Below, piece by piece: positions 1-11,563 of a DNA stretch of 64,000 nt (the first letter of the stretch is position 1; each line of letters opens with the position of its first letter). The notes beneath the pieces are model-generated. The model saw only the letters and a program-made list of their open reading frames with translations. It was not told the origin of the DNA and ran no database searches. The translations under genes and the position numbers were made by a program. This DNA comes from Acanthococcus lagerstroemiae (lineage: Eukaryota > Arthropoda > Insecta > Hemiptera > Eriococcidae), in the NCBI GenBank assembly GCA_031841125.1, contig CM063114.1, forward strand, positions 30,449,266 to 30,513,265, read 5' to 3'.

Positions 1-269
1 AATATTGGATACCTATACTGATCCAGTTAGCAAATATACCCTGAGGAATGGAACTCTTCGCTAATTGAATCCCTGGTAGTGCTGTAATACGGGAATAGAT
101 TTGTTAAGTTATTGTCTTGTAATTATACTACCTTTTTAGGGTATCATTACAGTTTATAACCGTTAAAATTGGTTCTAGCGTGTTGTTCTGGTTATGTTCC
201 AATGCTCAAGGTCAATTATTGTACCCCAAAATCTGTATTTCTTCTTCCTTGTAGTCCTGTACTTCAGTA
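1..269. other. Flanking sequence, nothing recognised
   Basis: AT-rich sequence without a convincing reading frame or repeat before the first foldback element. Confidence 0.4.
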
Positions 270-675
270 CTCTCCAAATCTGAATCAGCAGAATTCACTA
301 ATTTTTCAGCTGTAAGTAAGTACACGGATCACGCACTCACTAATTCCAGTCAGTGTTTAAGGTAACCCTGCCAGTACTAAGCACTATGCCAATAGTCAGC
401 ACTCTTCTTTAACAAAGGCCAAAATTAAGGCTTAAGAGGATGGTATTAGCAAAACACTGTCATGACATTCATTACATCTGGACAGTGTTGCCAACACCAC
501 CATTTTAAGCCTTAATATTAGCAGTTGGAAAAAAGAGTGCGCACCATTGGTACATAGTGCTTAGTACTGCCATGTTCACCTTATATGCGCGTATACTGAT
601 TTGAATCCATGATATGTAATTGGTATACTTATAGCTGAAAACCCAGCAAATTCTGCTGATTTAATTTTAGAAAGT
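270..675. mobile_element. Foldback MITE, copy 1
   Basis: The two halves are imperfect reverse complements. The left arm opens with CTCTCCAAATCTGAATCAGC and the right arm ends with its complement (TTCTGCTGATTTAATTTTAG). Inner stretches also pair: GCCAGTACTAAGCACTATG near 370-390 faces CATAGTGCTTAGTACTGCC near 553-571, and TTAAGGCTTAA faces TTAAGCCTTAA. Arms are about 195 bp with a short loop. No coding capacity. The same outer sequence flanks copy 2, so this is a small family of non-autonomous inverted-repeat elements. I could not identify the target duplication or superfamily. Confidence 0.7.
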
Positions 676-814
676 AATTTACCTAATTACAATACTTACA
701 ATAATCAAACGAACTTGCGACGTTGACATATTCTCAGTTTTGCATATTATTATGATGTGAGAATGGAAACAGAAAACCAAATGAAAATGAGCGACTCAGT
801 ATCTACCTCATTAT

Positions 815-1035
815 TGAAATTTGAATCAGCGGGATTAGCTAATTCATCAGCTATAAGTATAACGATCCCGTGATCACTGATTTAAAGCAGCATAGGTATA
901 TACTATATATGCCATGATTTTCAGGCATGCTTGCATAATATATGTATACGCTTATTTGAATCTGTAATCACGTGATAAGCATATTTATACAGCTGAAAAA
1001 CCAGCGAATTTTGCTGATTCAAATCTAGAGAGTTT
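815..1035. mobile_element. Foldback MITE, copy 2
   Basis: A second hairpin with the same terminal sequence as copy 1. TTTGAATCAGCGGGATTAGC at the left pairs with GCGAATTTTGCTGATTCAAA at the right, and the CAGCT.TAA.TA and CGTGAT blocks inside the arms also pair. It is half the length of copy 1, with arms of about 100 bp, so one of the two is a rearranged version. Confidence 0.7.
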
Positions 1036-3000
1036 GATTCTGTTATCTTGCATAGACTCATATTCTGGTAAGTTCGTTTTGGTAATAGCGAGGTTTTGCA
1101 CTATCCTGTTATAGGATAGGTACCATATTTCGCTATTTATCAAATTGGGAGTTGAACTGTTCACTAAGAGTGCTGTAGTCAACTGTAACATAACGCACCA
1201 ACATTAACAAAAGATAAAAGATTGACTATACCACGAGAAAATCGATTTCTTCAATTCCTTTATAGGGGAAGCCAAAATAATTTTTCTTTTATAAACATTT
1301 GAACTTCAATTCTTTGTGGAAGATCCCGATGTAGAAAATTATTTATAGTTGATGGCTATCTTCAAAGAAGTGTAATTTTTAAGAATGGAATCATCGCCTG
1401 TGCATTTGTTATTTTTCATTTTATAACTCATAGTTACTAATTCTGCCACCAGATGTTCGCCACTTTGTGTTCAAATATCCAATTAGAGCCTTCTCGTTGG
1501 TTCAGAATGTACTTAACAGAATAAGGCTTTTCCCTCTAAGGCGGTTGACTATCTTTTGCCGTAATTTGCCTACAAAGTTGATAAAATTAAACACAGCGTT
1601 ATGGTAGAGAAAAAAAATTTCAACCAGAAGATATGAAATAGGAGTCAGTTGAAAGGAAATCACAAGGACTTCAACTTTGTTTCTCTTTGTGCCCTGTAAA
1701 ACTCGATATTTTTAAAGAAAATAGTGTTTTTTGTGTTTTCTCTGTAAGAGCCAATTATAAACTGCCTACAAAGTTGATAAGAAGTCAGGTGGGCAGGTAG
1801 GCAACTGGCTTCGAGGGAAAATTCTTGTACAGTATCTGTTGTGGCAGACATGAAGAAACCCCTAATGTTTTTCCTTCGGTATTCCACGGTATTTATTACC
1901 ATTCGTAACCCTGATCCGTGGTAAACGTATCGCTAATTCAAATTTAGAGAGCGTGTCTACAAACAGATATGAGATTGGATTTCCAAATTGCACTCTTCAT
2001 CGATGTAAACCCGGCTTTAAGTTTCATTGTTTCTTGTCTTACCGGTGGTGGAGCACCATATAACTATGTTTACACAGAGTGGTTCTCATATTATTTAAAC
2101 AGATCAACGTTTTCTTAATGACATTTCCTTTAATTAAAAACTTCGTCTTGTTAGGCAATTGCAATGTCTACCTTCTGCATTGTAGCCAGCACGCGCCCTG
2201 ACTTCGTTTTTTTTTTTATTTTTTCTTTCTTTTGGTAGGTGGTCGTGTTCGCGAAATTTAATACCTGTTTTTGTCGAGATAAGTGGCATGGTTTTCGTAT
2301 AATTTTTTGGGCTTTTTCCTAGTAGTGCGACATTGTTTACCGTTTGGAGATTATTTGCGCGTGTACTTATTAATAGCACATCCAGGAAACAAATAAGTAT
2401 TATTTTGAAGAGTATGTAGTTGACTGTTTACGTCCACCTATCCGTGTACCAAAAGTTTGATAATCGATTTTCAGGGTCGTAAGTTGTAGAACGATATCAG
2501 AACATAGACTGGAATTTGGTTTTCAATGTACCTATACAGTGTACAACTGACAATACCAGCATTCCAAGACCACCGGAGAGAGCTGCTAATCGTTGACAGC
2601 ATGAGACATAGCGAGGTACGAGAAATTCTATAGCTGTATGGAGATTGTAGCCTAGAGAATATTCTCAAGAGGTAATGCTCAGAGAAACTGAGCATTAGCT
2701 AACACAATATTCCTAGGTCAGCATAGTCTCACAAAACAACTTTTTCATCAGTCGATCAAATACGTTTTTATCCTTTTCGAGCATTTTCTGTTTCTGTTAA
2801 ATCTAAATTGCAAAAGTTTCTCTGTTCTCTGTCACAGTCGAGTTAAAGTGCAAATAATAAATAAATCATTAAATTCAGAATTCAATAATCTGATTTCCAA
2901 TATGTACACTGATCTGAAAAGACAATGCGATGAGGGATTATTGATAAGTTTGGCTATTCCTCGTGTTCCATTTTTTAATCTTATGATTAGTGATCTGTAT
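1036..3000. other. No gene recognised
   Basis: Low-complexity AT-rich sequence. The open frames present (up to about 80 codons) show no recognisable domain and have no splice or codon-bias support. Confidence 0.4.
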
Positions 3001-4114
3001 TGCAGGTTTTAAGGTAGGGATTATGAGATTGCACGATTGTAGTACTGAAGAACCCAGAAAAGGGTGGGTCCGACATCATTATTTATGAGTCTGGAAGATC
3101 TTTCCGAAAGAAGAAGGGCTAGTATTTTAGGTTTGATGGTGTTGAGAAACTGATTGATAAATCCAAATTTTTGAACAAATGACACTCGTACACCCCATGA
3201 AATTTTTTGCGTGGGTACAATGTACCCATGTACTTCCCAATGCTTGCGCCACTGACACAAGTTGAGAAAAATAATTAAATACCAGGAGGAATAGATTGAG
3301 GAGACGGGTCAAGTGGAGGGGGAAAATTTGAAATGGTACACTTTACATATAATGTTAAATTTACCTAATTACACTAGATCGATAATTTTTACGCCTGGAT
3401 ACCCCTGAGAAAGAAAGCCCCTTGTAGAGGAAAACCTGGGAATGCCCCAGACTGAGGATTCTGTTGCTGTTCAAAATGTAAACCAATCGAAGGAAGAAGA
3501 ATAACTGTAAGCCACTGCTGAAATAACAGATCTATAATTCCAATCTGCAATATGAATCTACTCCGGACAGTGTGTGTGAGCTTCAAGTCGAAACTCACCG
3601 AAAGGAGAAAACAAGAGCCAAAACGATTGTTATTATTGTTACCGGGAGTAACTATTTGAATATTAACGAGCTAAATTTCTTTAAAAATACAAATTCCAAG
3701 GCATTTTTTTCATTTAAGTTCATAAGCCGAAACTTGAGAAACGTGATTGATGAATAAGTCTAAATTATGACTTGGAAAAAATGATCGATTTAATCATAAC
3801 TTTTGGTCCCAGAACATTCTCTATGACATAAATACATACAGTCACAACACGATTTTGTATGGCAGAAATAGGAAAGCTTGTTTGTTAATATATTCTCTTG
3901 TTTTTTGAAAATATTGAACTTAATTAATGGTTAAAAATCGGAAATATTCTCAAAATATTCATCAAAGAGACTATGCTGGAGTATTGGTCAGCCTTAGCTG
4001 CAGTACCCTTTAGATATACTAGGTGTCTCGGATACATTATCCCCTTCAACCGCAGAAGTAGGCAACTTATCCTGGCAACGTGTAGGTATGTTTGCTTGTT
4101 CGCACATTTGAAGG
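3001..4114. other. No gene recognised
   Basis: Unclassified sequence between unannotated DNA and a decayed LINE. A CGCCACTG motif near 3245-3255 resembles a hAT-type MITE end, but no partner end was found. Confidence 0.3.
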
Positions 4115-4903
4115 AGCTAAAATACAACCACTTTGCTTTCGATGGGGAAGTGGGAACCTTCAATATCAGTTTTTACGTATGCTGTTGAGTGACTGCACAG
4201 ATATATTAGGGCATTTATAACCTCCCTTTGTACCCCTTGTTCTGCCAGGGACTGCCATAGCGTATTGCGGTATACGGATTCAGATGCCTTGTTGTAGTCT
4301 ACAAAGAGCAACCATACTTCAATCAAAGCAAAAGAAGAAAGAGACCTTTTGATTTGTTGGGTTTTCCCAACTTCTCAATATTATATTCTTTTGTTTACTC
4401 AATGATTTGGTTTAGGGTTAGCATGTGGTCAACTGTTGTGTAGTTACACCTAAAGCCCCCTTGTTCGACTGGTTGTTGTTCGTCTAACACTTTATAAATA
4501 CGGTTCTTCAGTACTTTCATAAAGAGTTTTCCCAAGTTTGAGGATAGGCTAATCGGTCAATAATTCGTCATTTCCGCCCTTTCGCTTTTGTGTGTAGAAG
4601 GATAATTTCTGAGATATTCCATTGAGAGGGAGTGATTCCTAGTTTCAGTACCTTGTGAAATAGAGTCGTTAAGAGTCCTAGCAGTGTTTCCGATAGTATT
4701 TTCAATGTTTCATTTTCAGTTTTATCGAAGCCTGGTTCCTTGTTTAGTTTTAGTTCTTCAAGTTCTTTGGCTATTTCTTCCTTTAGGAAGGGTGGTTGGG
4801 TCATTTTTATTCGTCTTGCGCGCCCATAGGCTATCGTCAATGTTTCTGTTGTGACAACAAAATTTTCAAACTGGAAAATTAAAATAGGTAGAAGTGAGGC
4901 CAA
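4115..4903 (-). pseudogene. Decayed RTE-type LINE, reverse transcriptase fragment
   Basis: Reading the minus strand from about 4903 downward gives the order seen in RTE reverse transcriptases. First comes the LKEEIAKELEELKLNKEPG block, then TPSQWNISEIILLH, then RPISLSSNLGKLFMK and a VEQGGFR-like stretch (frame shifted, 4400-4560). Last comes a palm strand, LLFVDYNKASES, with AYVKTDIEG (4117-4326). The frame changes several times, and the catalytic FADD block and C-terminus are missing, so it is dead. A short stretch at 4349-4385 resembles the inner part of the hAT-type MITE described at 24105 and may be a small insertion. Confidence 0.8.
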
Positions 4904-6574
4904 CGAATATATTTTTGAGCAACGGAAAAATCGCTGAGTCCAAAAGACAATTTTATGGAAAATTGAAAAAATATGAAAATTTTGTGCTTAGTTTAACTAA
5001 AATTGATTTTGTGAACACTCTGTTGATTTGACTGCAATGATTTTTCTTTAACAGCTGCAGTATCTTCTGTTATATCAAAAACTTCCACAAATTTATAAAA
5101 AATTTCCATTAATACTGTACCTACGTCATTTCTTTTAAAATGTTCATATATTTGTCCCGTTAAATGTGAACGCAAGCAAATATTTTGTATTTACTCGTTG
5201 TCACAATGAGTTGCCTACCTACCGGGTGAAGGGGACACATACTAAGACACATCTTTTGTGAGCATTTCTATTGTTGCTCTAGTATTTGTATACCTCCCTC
5301 CCCACACGCACCCATCCAGCATCACTGCAGGAACTTAAGAAAGTACATATGAAAAATGACAAAATGGTGATAGCAGAACTGACGAGTGACGGGGGAAAAT
5401 AAAATGAAAATCAATCTAATGATGGACATAGAAATAGAATGATCTAATACGTGCACATGAGGCAAGATGTAGAACCCGGGATCCCGCTGCTGGGTTGACC
5501 AGCTAGCGCCCCAATTATCAGTTCCAAAACAAGTGAGAAAACTTGTCAAGCATTATTTTTGGTGAAAATTTGTTACCCCGTCTCTTTCTCCCCTCTGTCG
5601 TACTAGTCGATGATATGGAGTTAACATTTTTCCTCTTTCATTCGCCTTTGCCAATTGAATACTTTTTTAGCTTCTTAACACCAGACTGAAAATTAATTCA
5701 GCATTCGATTTTCTTCAATTTACTTCGCAACTATCATCGAAACGAACATTGAAAAAGAAAATCTAAATTCCAACCAATATTTTTATTTTTCAGTACTTTT
5801 CGAACTTAAAAAGAATTCCGTAGGGTCTTCTCTTTCGTGACCTCCATGAGGCATTACTGATCTCTCTCTTTATATTCCACTCACAATGGCTATTTTTCAA
5901 AATTCTGTAACGAGTATGTCTGTAAATTTGGCCACATAATTTCCTTTTACGTCGTGTGTTAGTTGAATCAGCTGCTATTAGTCGCTCCAAACAACCGAAG
6001 TTACTTGCACAACAAAATTATCATAGTAATAACTAAAATTAATGATTATTGACAAAACAGTCAAAAAACATGAATTTAATGGGGAGGGAGTTGCAGAAAA
6101 AGAGGAAAGATGAAAAAATTTAATTCGAAATAGGAGTTGATTTATAGGTTTTCGAAGTTGTTGACGACAGAAAATTAATTCGAGAGGGATTAATTTATAG
6201 GTTTTCGAGGTTGTTTACTTCCAATTCTGTGAGTAATTGTACGTTCGACCCTGCAGGCGCCACTAAAGGTAGCAGGGCAGATGCGAAGGGTTTGTGGGAT
6301 GACTTCTCCTCCCTTCTCCCACCATTCGAGACATTCCGACTCTTAATCAATTAATCAGGAAATTTCCGCATTCAATGGAAAATTAAGTAGTTTTTTTTTT
6401 GCTTTGGAAATTTTGTGACCTTTGAGTCGTAATTTACGAAAGTTCGTGAAAGTCGAGAAATTGTAGAGCTCAGTCGGGAATATAAATAAGATGAGAAACT
6501 TTTGTTTTCATTCATTTTATTTTTGTTTCTCACTTGTCAACTAAAATATGTAGAGTTTTGGTCGAGATTTTTCG
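4904..6574. other. No gene recognised
   Basis: Nothing coding found. A short direct repeat (TTTATAGGTTTTCGAAGTTG and a near-copy) occurs at about 6141 and 6193. Confidence 0.35.
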
Positions 6575-6634
6575 TATTCATCCCCACCCCTCCCTTCTAG
6601 AACATATTCATCCCCACCCCTCCTTTCTAGAACA
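6575..6634. repeat. 30-bp tandem duplication
   Basis: Two copies of a 30-bp unit beginning TATTCATCCCCACCCCTCC, with one mismatch between them, and the start of a third copy. This is a local replication-slippage type duplication. Confidence 0.85.
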
Positions 6635-7415
6635 TATTCGCACCGGGCCTGAAATGAAAGGAAGCTGACCACGAATATTTTTCATTTTTTGGGATTAATG
6701 TTCTCCATTTTTAGGTTTCCAAAGTCACTCTGAACTCAATCCTGAGAGCGATTATATGATACGATTCATTTGGTGGCATCAGATAAGGTCAAAATCTGGT
6801 GATAATTTAGTAAATGAAGTACGTTTTCGAAAAATTAATTGTTATTTGATTTGTATTCCCGTTGGGGTACCTGATGATCGGATCCAAAATCACACTTATA
6901 ATCGAGCTTAGTGATCTTAAAACCCTTTAAATGGAAAACGTATCATCTCGAATTCTATCTTTTCACTCACCCCGTCTTTTGGAGGTACCACTGGAACCAC
7001 GGACCCAGATTACGGAGCCAAACTATTTTATATTCGATAGCATGTCGCATAGCCTATGGAAATCTACGAGAACAATTTCTTAACATAATTAAGGGCCAAG
7101 AAAAAAGTTTTTCTGTTGAAAATTTCAAAACTCCATGCATTTCCTTATTAAAAAAGAGACGGAACGTGCAGCACGTCTTTGAAATTGTATATTAGGGGAG
7201 GAGTCGAGAAAATTTGTAAAAAATTCCCACTAAGAATAAGTGAATTCCACTTAGTGAGTAGTGGGTCTGAATTCGAGCCATCGGAATGCAAGTATGTGAC
7301 AGCGGACCTTGGGTTGCATTACGTCTCCTTTGAGGAAACTTGTCATAGAAAATCCTGAAGGTGGATTGCATTTCAGAGCAATTTGAAATGCAATGTAGGT
7401 GCATTGGACACGGGA
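6635..7415. other. No gene recognised
   Basis: The longest plus-strand frame (6911-7195, 94 codons) has no recognisable domain. I do not call it a gene. Confidence 0.35.
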
Positions 7416-7419
7416 GCGA

Positions 7420-7679
7420 ACGCCCCCCCCCCCGACACCTGAAATTGAATGTAAAAAGGGCAAAAATGAGCAATTTTTCTCCCTTAAAACATGTTTTTTC
7501 GAAAAAATTTTGCTCGAGCCGTAATTTTACCTTCATTTTTATAAAGTAGTCCTCTAGTATCGGTGATTTGTTTAAAAAATAGGTACCTCAATTTTCGACT
7601 TTTTCTTCCTTGAAAATCTAACTTTGCCCCCCCCCCCACCAACTTAGGAAAATGTTGGCTGCACCACTGTTAATCTTTC
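7420..7679 (-). mobile_element. Probable hAT-type MITE copy, opposite to that at 28600
   Basis: The stretch 7530-7679 is the reverse complement of 28600-28730 with scattered differences. Shared blocks include TATCGG near 7560, TACCTCA.TTTTCGACTTTTTC near 7588-7609, and an end reading GGCTGC.CCACTG. Two long C runs (7422-7432 and 7626-7637) frame it. The right end (CCACTG) matches the CAGTGG end of the other copy. The left end could not be placed. Confidence 0.55.
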
Positions 7680-9430
7680 CTTGTTACTGGTATGTGCTGA
7701 GCACGAAAGTGTATAACTTTTTTGAACACGGTCTGAAGTTTTAAAAGGTACTGCTGGATCTGATCCGAATTCATTTTTGGGCTGTTGATGGCAATTTTTT
7801 GACTCTCTTGGCATTAACGGTGTTTGGTCTAAAACATAAGCTTCAGATTGTAAATAGCATCTATACAGCGAGTGTATTCCAAGAAAAGAGGAACGAAATT
7901 AATAAAACAGATAATGGAGACGATCGCATAAAAACTCCGCATAAAGGGCACGGGGCTCGTGCGAAACGCAAATTTGGTATTTAAAATGGTCCTTAGCAAT
8001 TTCAATTAAATGACTACGGAGGCTTCTCAGTGAACGGAAGTATTTACTGGAAATTCGCTTTCTCACGAAACACAGGAGTGAGTGGGAATCAGTGGGCAGC
8101 TTTTCAACTTCGGTCGTGTATTCTCTCCCCCCCCCCCCACGTCCATGATCGTGCCCTCATCACGCGGTCGCAGATGTACCACAAAATTCTGCCCGAATAT
8201 ATCAACGCCTAATTGCTCACGAGCGTTTTCAGAGCGAACTTTTTTTATTTATTTATGTTTTACTTTTTTTAAATTTATTTATTTATTTTTTTTTTTTCAT
8301 CTATCTACTAAGGTTTTTTTCATTACTTTTCTCTTCGTTGCCCAAGTTGTTCTAAATTCGCGAATTATTTTCTGTTCCATTAGCTCGTTCTTTTTTGTTT
8401 CTGAGAAAACTAAGGAAAAGTCCTTTCGCTCTATCTCCTCTGTTTTATACTCTCAAGTCAAAACGATCTTCAAAGTACGAACCGAGAATGCGTGCTAATT
8501 TGGAAACAAAAGACAGTAGCGTGGCATTAATGCAGAAAGAAAGTCGTAATTTTAACATCTGTAAAACAATTTTACTGTCGAATATTTGAGAGAAAAAAAC
8601 TCTTTATCTGAAGCCAAGTAAAGGCTGAATATTAAAATACGTCCGCTGGGCATTTCTTTCTCTTTTAACCGTACAAAAAGAAAGATTAGAAATCCGAACA
8701 CAGCGTTAAACATCTCGATTGAATTTTCTGTCTTTGAAATTCAAATAACGTGGCTGTAAGTTGTTTGCCATGAACGACAACTTTTAATGTTTTTTTCGGT
8801 CATACGATCTCTTTCGAAATTTTGTTCATGATATCACACTACAAAGGTCCTTCTCATTCTTTCAGAATTCGTAAGGCTATTCTGTTCTTGGAACTGTGAA
8901 ATCATTGGATGAAAATGGTGTGTGTATTGAAGCTGTGACACCAACAAGGGGGTTTAGGTGTGACAAAGGCCATACTGTCTTGGTGGTGAGTCCCAGACAT
9001 TAGGACGGTCTTTGTCTCTGATTTACGTATTTTTGTCAAAATCGCTAGGCAAAATTACTCCCGAATTCATTCTTATAATTCATGATGAGAATTTTAAGTT
9101 CCTGTCGGTCTTCCTCCTGTCACTAACATGTTTGATTGTTGAGAATCATCTACTTTATCATTTCCTCAATGATTATCTCATAACCTGGGTCGGTCATATT
9201 GCAGATACACAGACTTTCTACCTACCTAAACACCTGTTCGTATATAATTTAGTTTTTCCATTTACTTACTTAAGTATTCAAGAAGATTTTTCTTCAAGAA
9301 AGCTATTACAAGATTTAACTATAGATATCTGTACCTAAATGTAATAAGCCTAAAACGAATATGCCTGTCAAGACGATAAATGCCTCTGAATATATAATAT
9401 ATGTACAAAATTTGTAAATCAGGTTTTAAT
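7680..9430. other. No gene recognised
   Basis: Includes a C run at 8130-8140 and T-rich low-complexity DNA at 8239-8310. Open frames at 8082-8498 (138 codons) and 9012-9338 (108 codons) are T-rich and have no recognisable domain. They are most likely chance frames. Confidence 0.35.
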
Positions 9431-9830
9431 GTAAAATTAAAATCAGACCATAGAATTTATTCCTGCCACCGCACCAGAACGTTTTTAAAAACACCTTTAA
9501 AAGTTGAAGTAAAATTTTTGATTTAGATCGCTGATTAACAAATTTGGATTAGATTCCGGATTTGACCTGCATCTAGGGCCTAAAATGAAAATTTAGCCCC
9601 TCAAATAAGGGAAACTCACTAGGTGTGAAAAATCAAATGAAGCATTGAAATGGGAATTTTGTCGAGTAACTAATTACGAAAATTGCATAAGATTTCGCAT
9701 ATGTGGCCTTCACTGGGATAAGAATATCAAAACTCCCTTTAAATGGGCGGAATCGACTTGGATTGAAAATTCAAATAAAGTATCAGAAAAGAAGTTTTTG
9801 GGTCACTGGTGGTAAGTATTACGTTAGACT
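9430..9830. repeat. Satellite B monomers (about 135 bp), block 1
   Basis: Three diverged monomers anchored by TCGCTGATTAACAAATTTGG (about 9527), GAGTAACTAATTACGAAAAT (about 9665) and GGGTCACTGGTGGTAAG (about 9798), a spacing of about 135 bp. The anchor is the same as in the blocks at 15050, 18120, 28860 and 43221. Confidence 0.6.
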
Positions 9831-11555
9831 TTCGGCTGAAGACCCATGATATCAAATTAGGTTCAGTTTTCAATTTTTTGGGTTTAAACATTTTTTAGAC
9901 TTTTATCCTCTAAGCAGATCTGTAGCTATAATCGGGGTCATAGCCCTCGGGCAGTAAATACCTCGTTAAAGTTAGAATAAAAAAAAAAAAGAAGAAAAAA
10001 AAGACTTTTATCTTAATTTTTGTTGAAACTCTTGATTATATGTATTTCCAATGTAACTATAATTTTGCACGGATCTGGCTTATTTATTTTTGTACACAAA
10101 ATAACTGGATACTTCAAATGTCAAATCAAGTTTGATTTTTAATCCTGTCCAATTTTAAAATTTTGAACTGTCTTAAATAATTCTCGGATCATTCTTCCAT
10201 TGTGATAAGACTTTTTCAACAGTCTGCTGAATTTTTATACTCAGGTCTTTTTCAAGTTTTTTTATGTTGAATTAAGTTCAATTTTCCATTTTGTCTAATT
10301 TTTCAAAATTCGAGATTTTTTAAAGTTTCTCCATTATTTTTTATTAATTTTTCCAAGCAACTAAAATTTCTTACGAATCTGGCTATAAATTTTTGTACTC
10401 GAGTTACCTTGAAGTCTCCTGTTCTTGAATTAAGTTTAGTTTTTAATCTTGTCCAGGTTTTCGAATTTTGATTTTTCCCCCAATTTTTTCGACTATTTAT
10501 GGATTATTTTTCCAATGTGTGCTGAAATTTTCCATTAATCTGGCTGCATATTCACACTCCAGTTTGGTTGGAATCTCTTGATAGCAAACCAAGTTCAGTT
10601 TTAAACCATTTATCGAATTTTGAAATTTTTTGAAATTGAGGACCTGACTTCCGAAATGCGCTTAGTCCAAAAAATCGAAAATCGAGTTTTTAGCGCAATC
10701 TGAAGGAAGAAGTCAGAAGGCAATTTTCAGTGTTGGTTTCACGATTTTATCACGACTTAGAGCCACAGCTAAACCTTACTTTCATTCTTTTTTTATAATA
10801 CTGACTTATTTGTTTTTTCAAATTTTATGAATGTAAGACTCTGACTCTGAAGGCCAGTGGGAGGGGGCAGTATTAGCATTGACTCCTCCTCTTCCCGTCC
10901 ACGCAATTGAATCAGTGTTACCGCTTATCGTTCGCGAGTCAGAATGTTTTTTCGATTTCTCAACATTTTGTTCTTTGGACTAAGCGCGTTTTGAAAGTCA
11001 GGTCCTCAATTGTTTGATAATTTGTGAATCATTTTTCCAAGGTTTTCATGAATTTAGCTGAATATCCGCTTTCGAATTCGTTTGAACCTTCTGTCAAATT
11101 AAGTTTAATTTTCAGTTTTCAAATTTCGAGATTTTTTCAATTTTTTAAAATTATTTTAGGATTGTTGTTCCAAGATGACTACAGTTTTCCAGTTTTCCAT
11201 GAATTTGGTTGAATTTTAGTATTCGCACTTGTTCACGATTCCCTATTTCAAATTAGGCTCATTTCTAAATATTTAAAAATTTTTTGAATTTTGAATTTTT
11301 TGAAATTGTTTTCATGATTTTGGGATTATATTTTCAAGGTGACTAAAATTTTTCATTAATTTGGCTGAATGTCCGTATTCGAATTTGTTTGAAGTCTTCT
11401 GATGTTGATATCGAATTATGTTCCGTGTTTAATCTTATCCAATTTTTTGAAATTTTGAAATTTTTTATTATTATTTTTTGGATTATTTGTCCTGGGTGAC
11501 TGCCATCCTTCATGAACTGAATCTGATTGAATTTTACTTTTTGTATTCAAGTCTG
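9831..11555. repeat. Satellite A tandem array (about 155 bp), left part
   Basis: Diverged tandem copies of a unit containing TTTTCCAAGGTGACTA, then an AATCTGGCTGAATTTT.GTATTCG block, then GATATCGAATTAAGTTCA. The AATCTGGCT-like anchor occurs near 10073, 10221, 10377, 10537, 11047, 11200, 11350 and 11508, a spacing of 148-160 bp apart from the gap made by the MITE at 10638-11007. No coding potential. The array resumes right after the LINE at 14215. Confidence 0.8.
10638..11007. mobile_element. MITE with 40-bp terminal inverted repeats
   Basis: The left end GAGGACCTGACTTCCGAAAT continues to GCGCTTAGTCC and pairs with the right end, which contains GGACTAAGCGCG and ends AAAGTCAGGTCCTC. Only a few mismatches occur in about 40 bp. 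AATT lies on both outer sides and is either a 4-bp target duplication or part of the repeat. It interrupts a satellite A monomer and has no coding capacity, so it is a non-autonomous DNA transposon of unassigned superfamily. Confidence 0.85.
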
Positions 11556-11563
11556 TTAAGGCT

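Noticed and set aside
8082..8498. 138-codon phenylalanine-rich frame
   Set aside because: It is produced by T-rich low-complexity DNA (8239-8310) and begins beside a C run.
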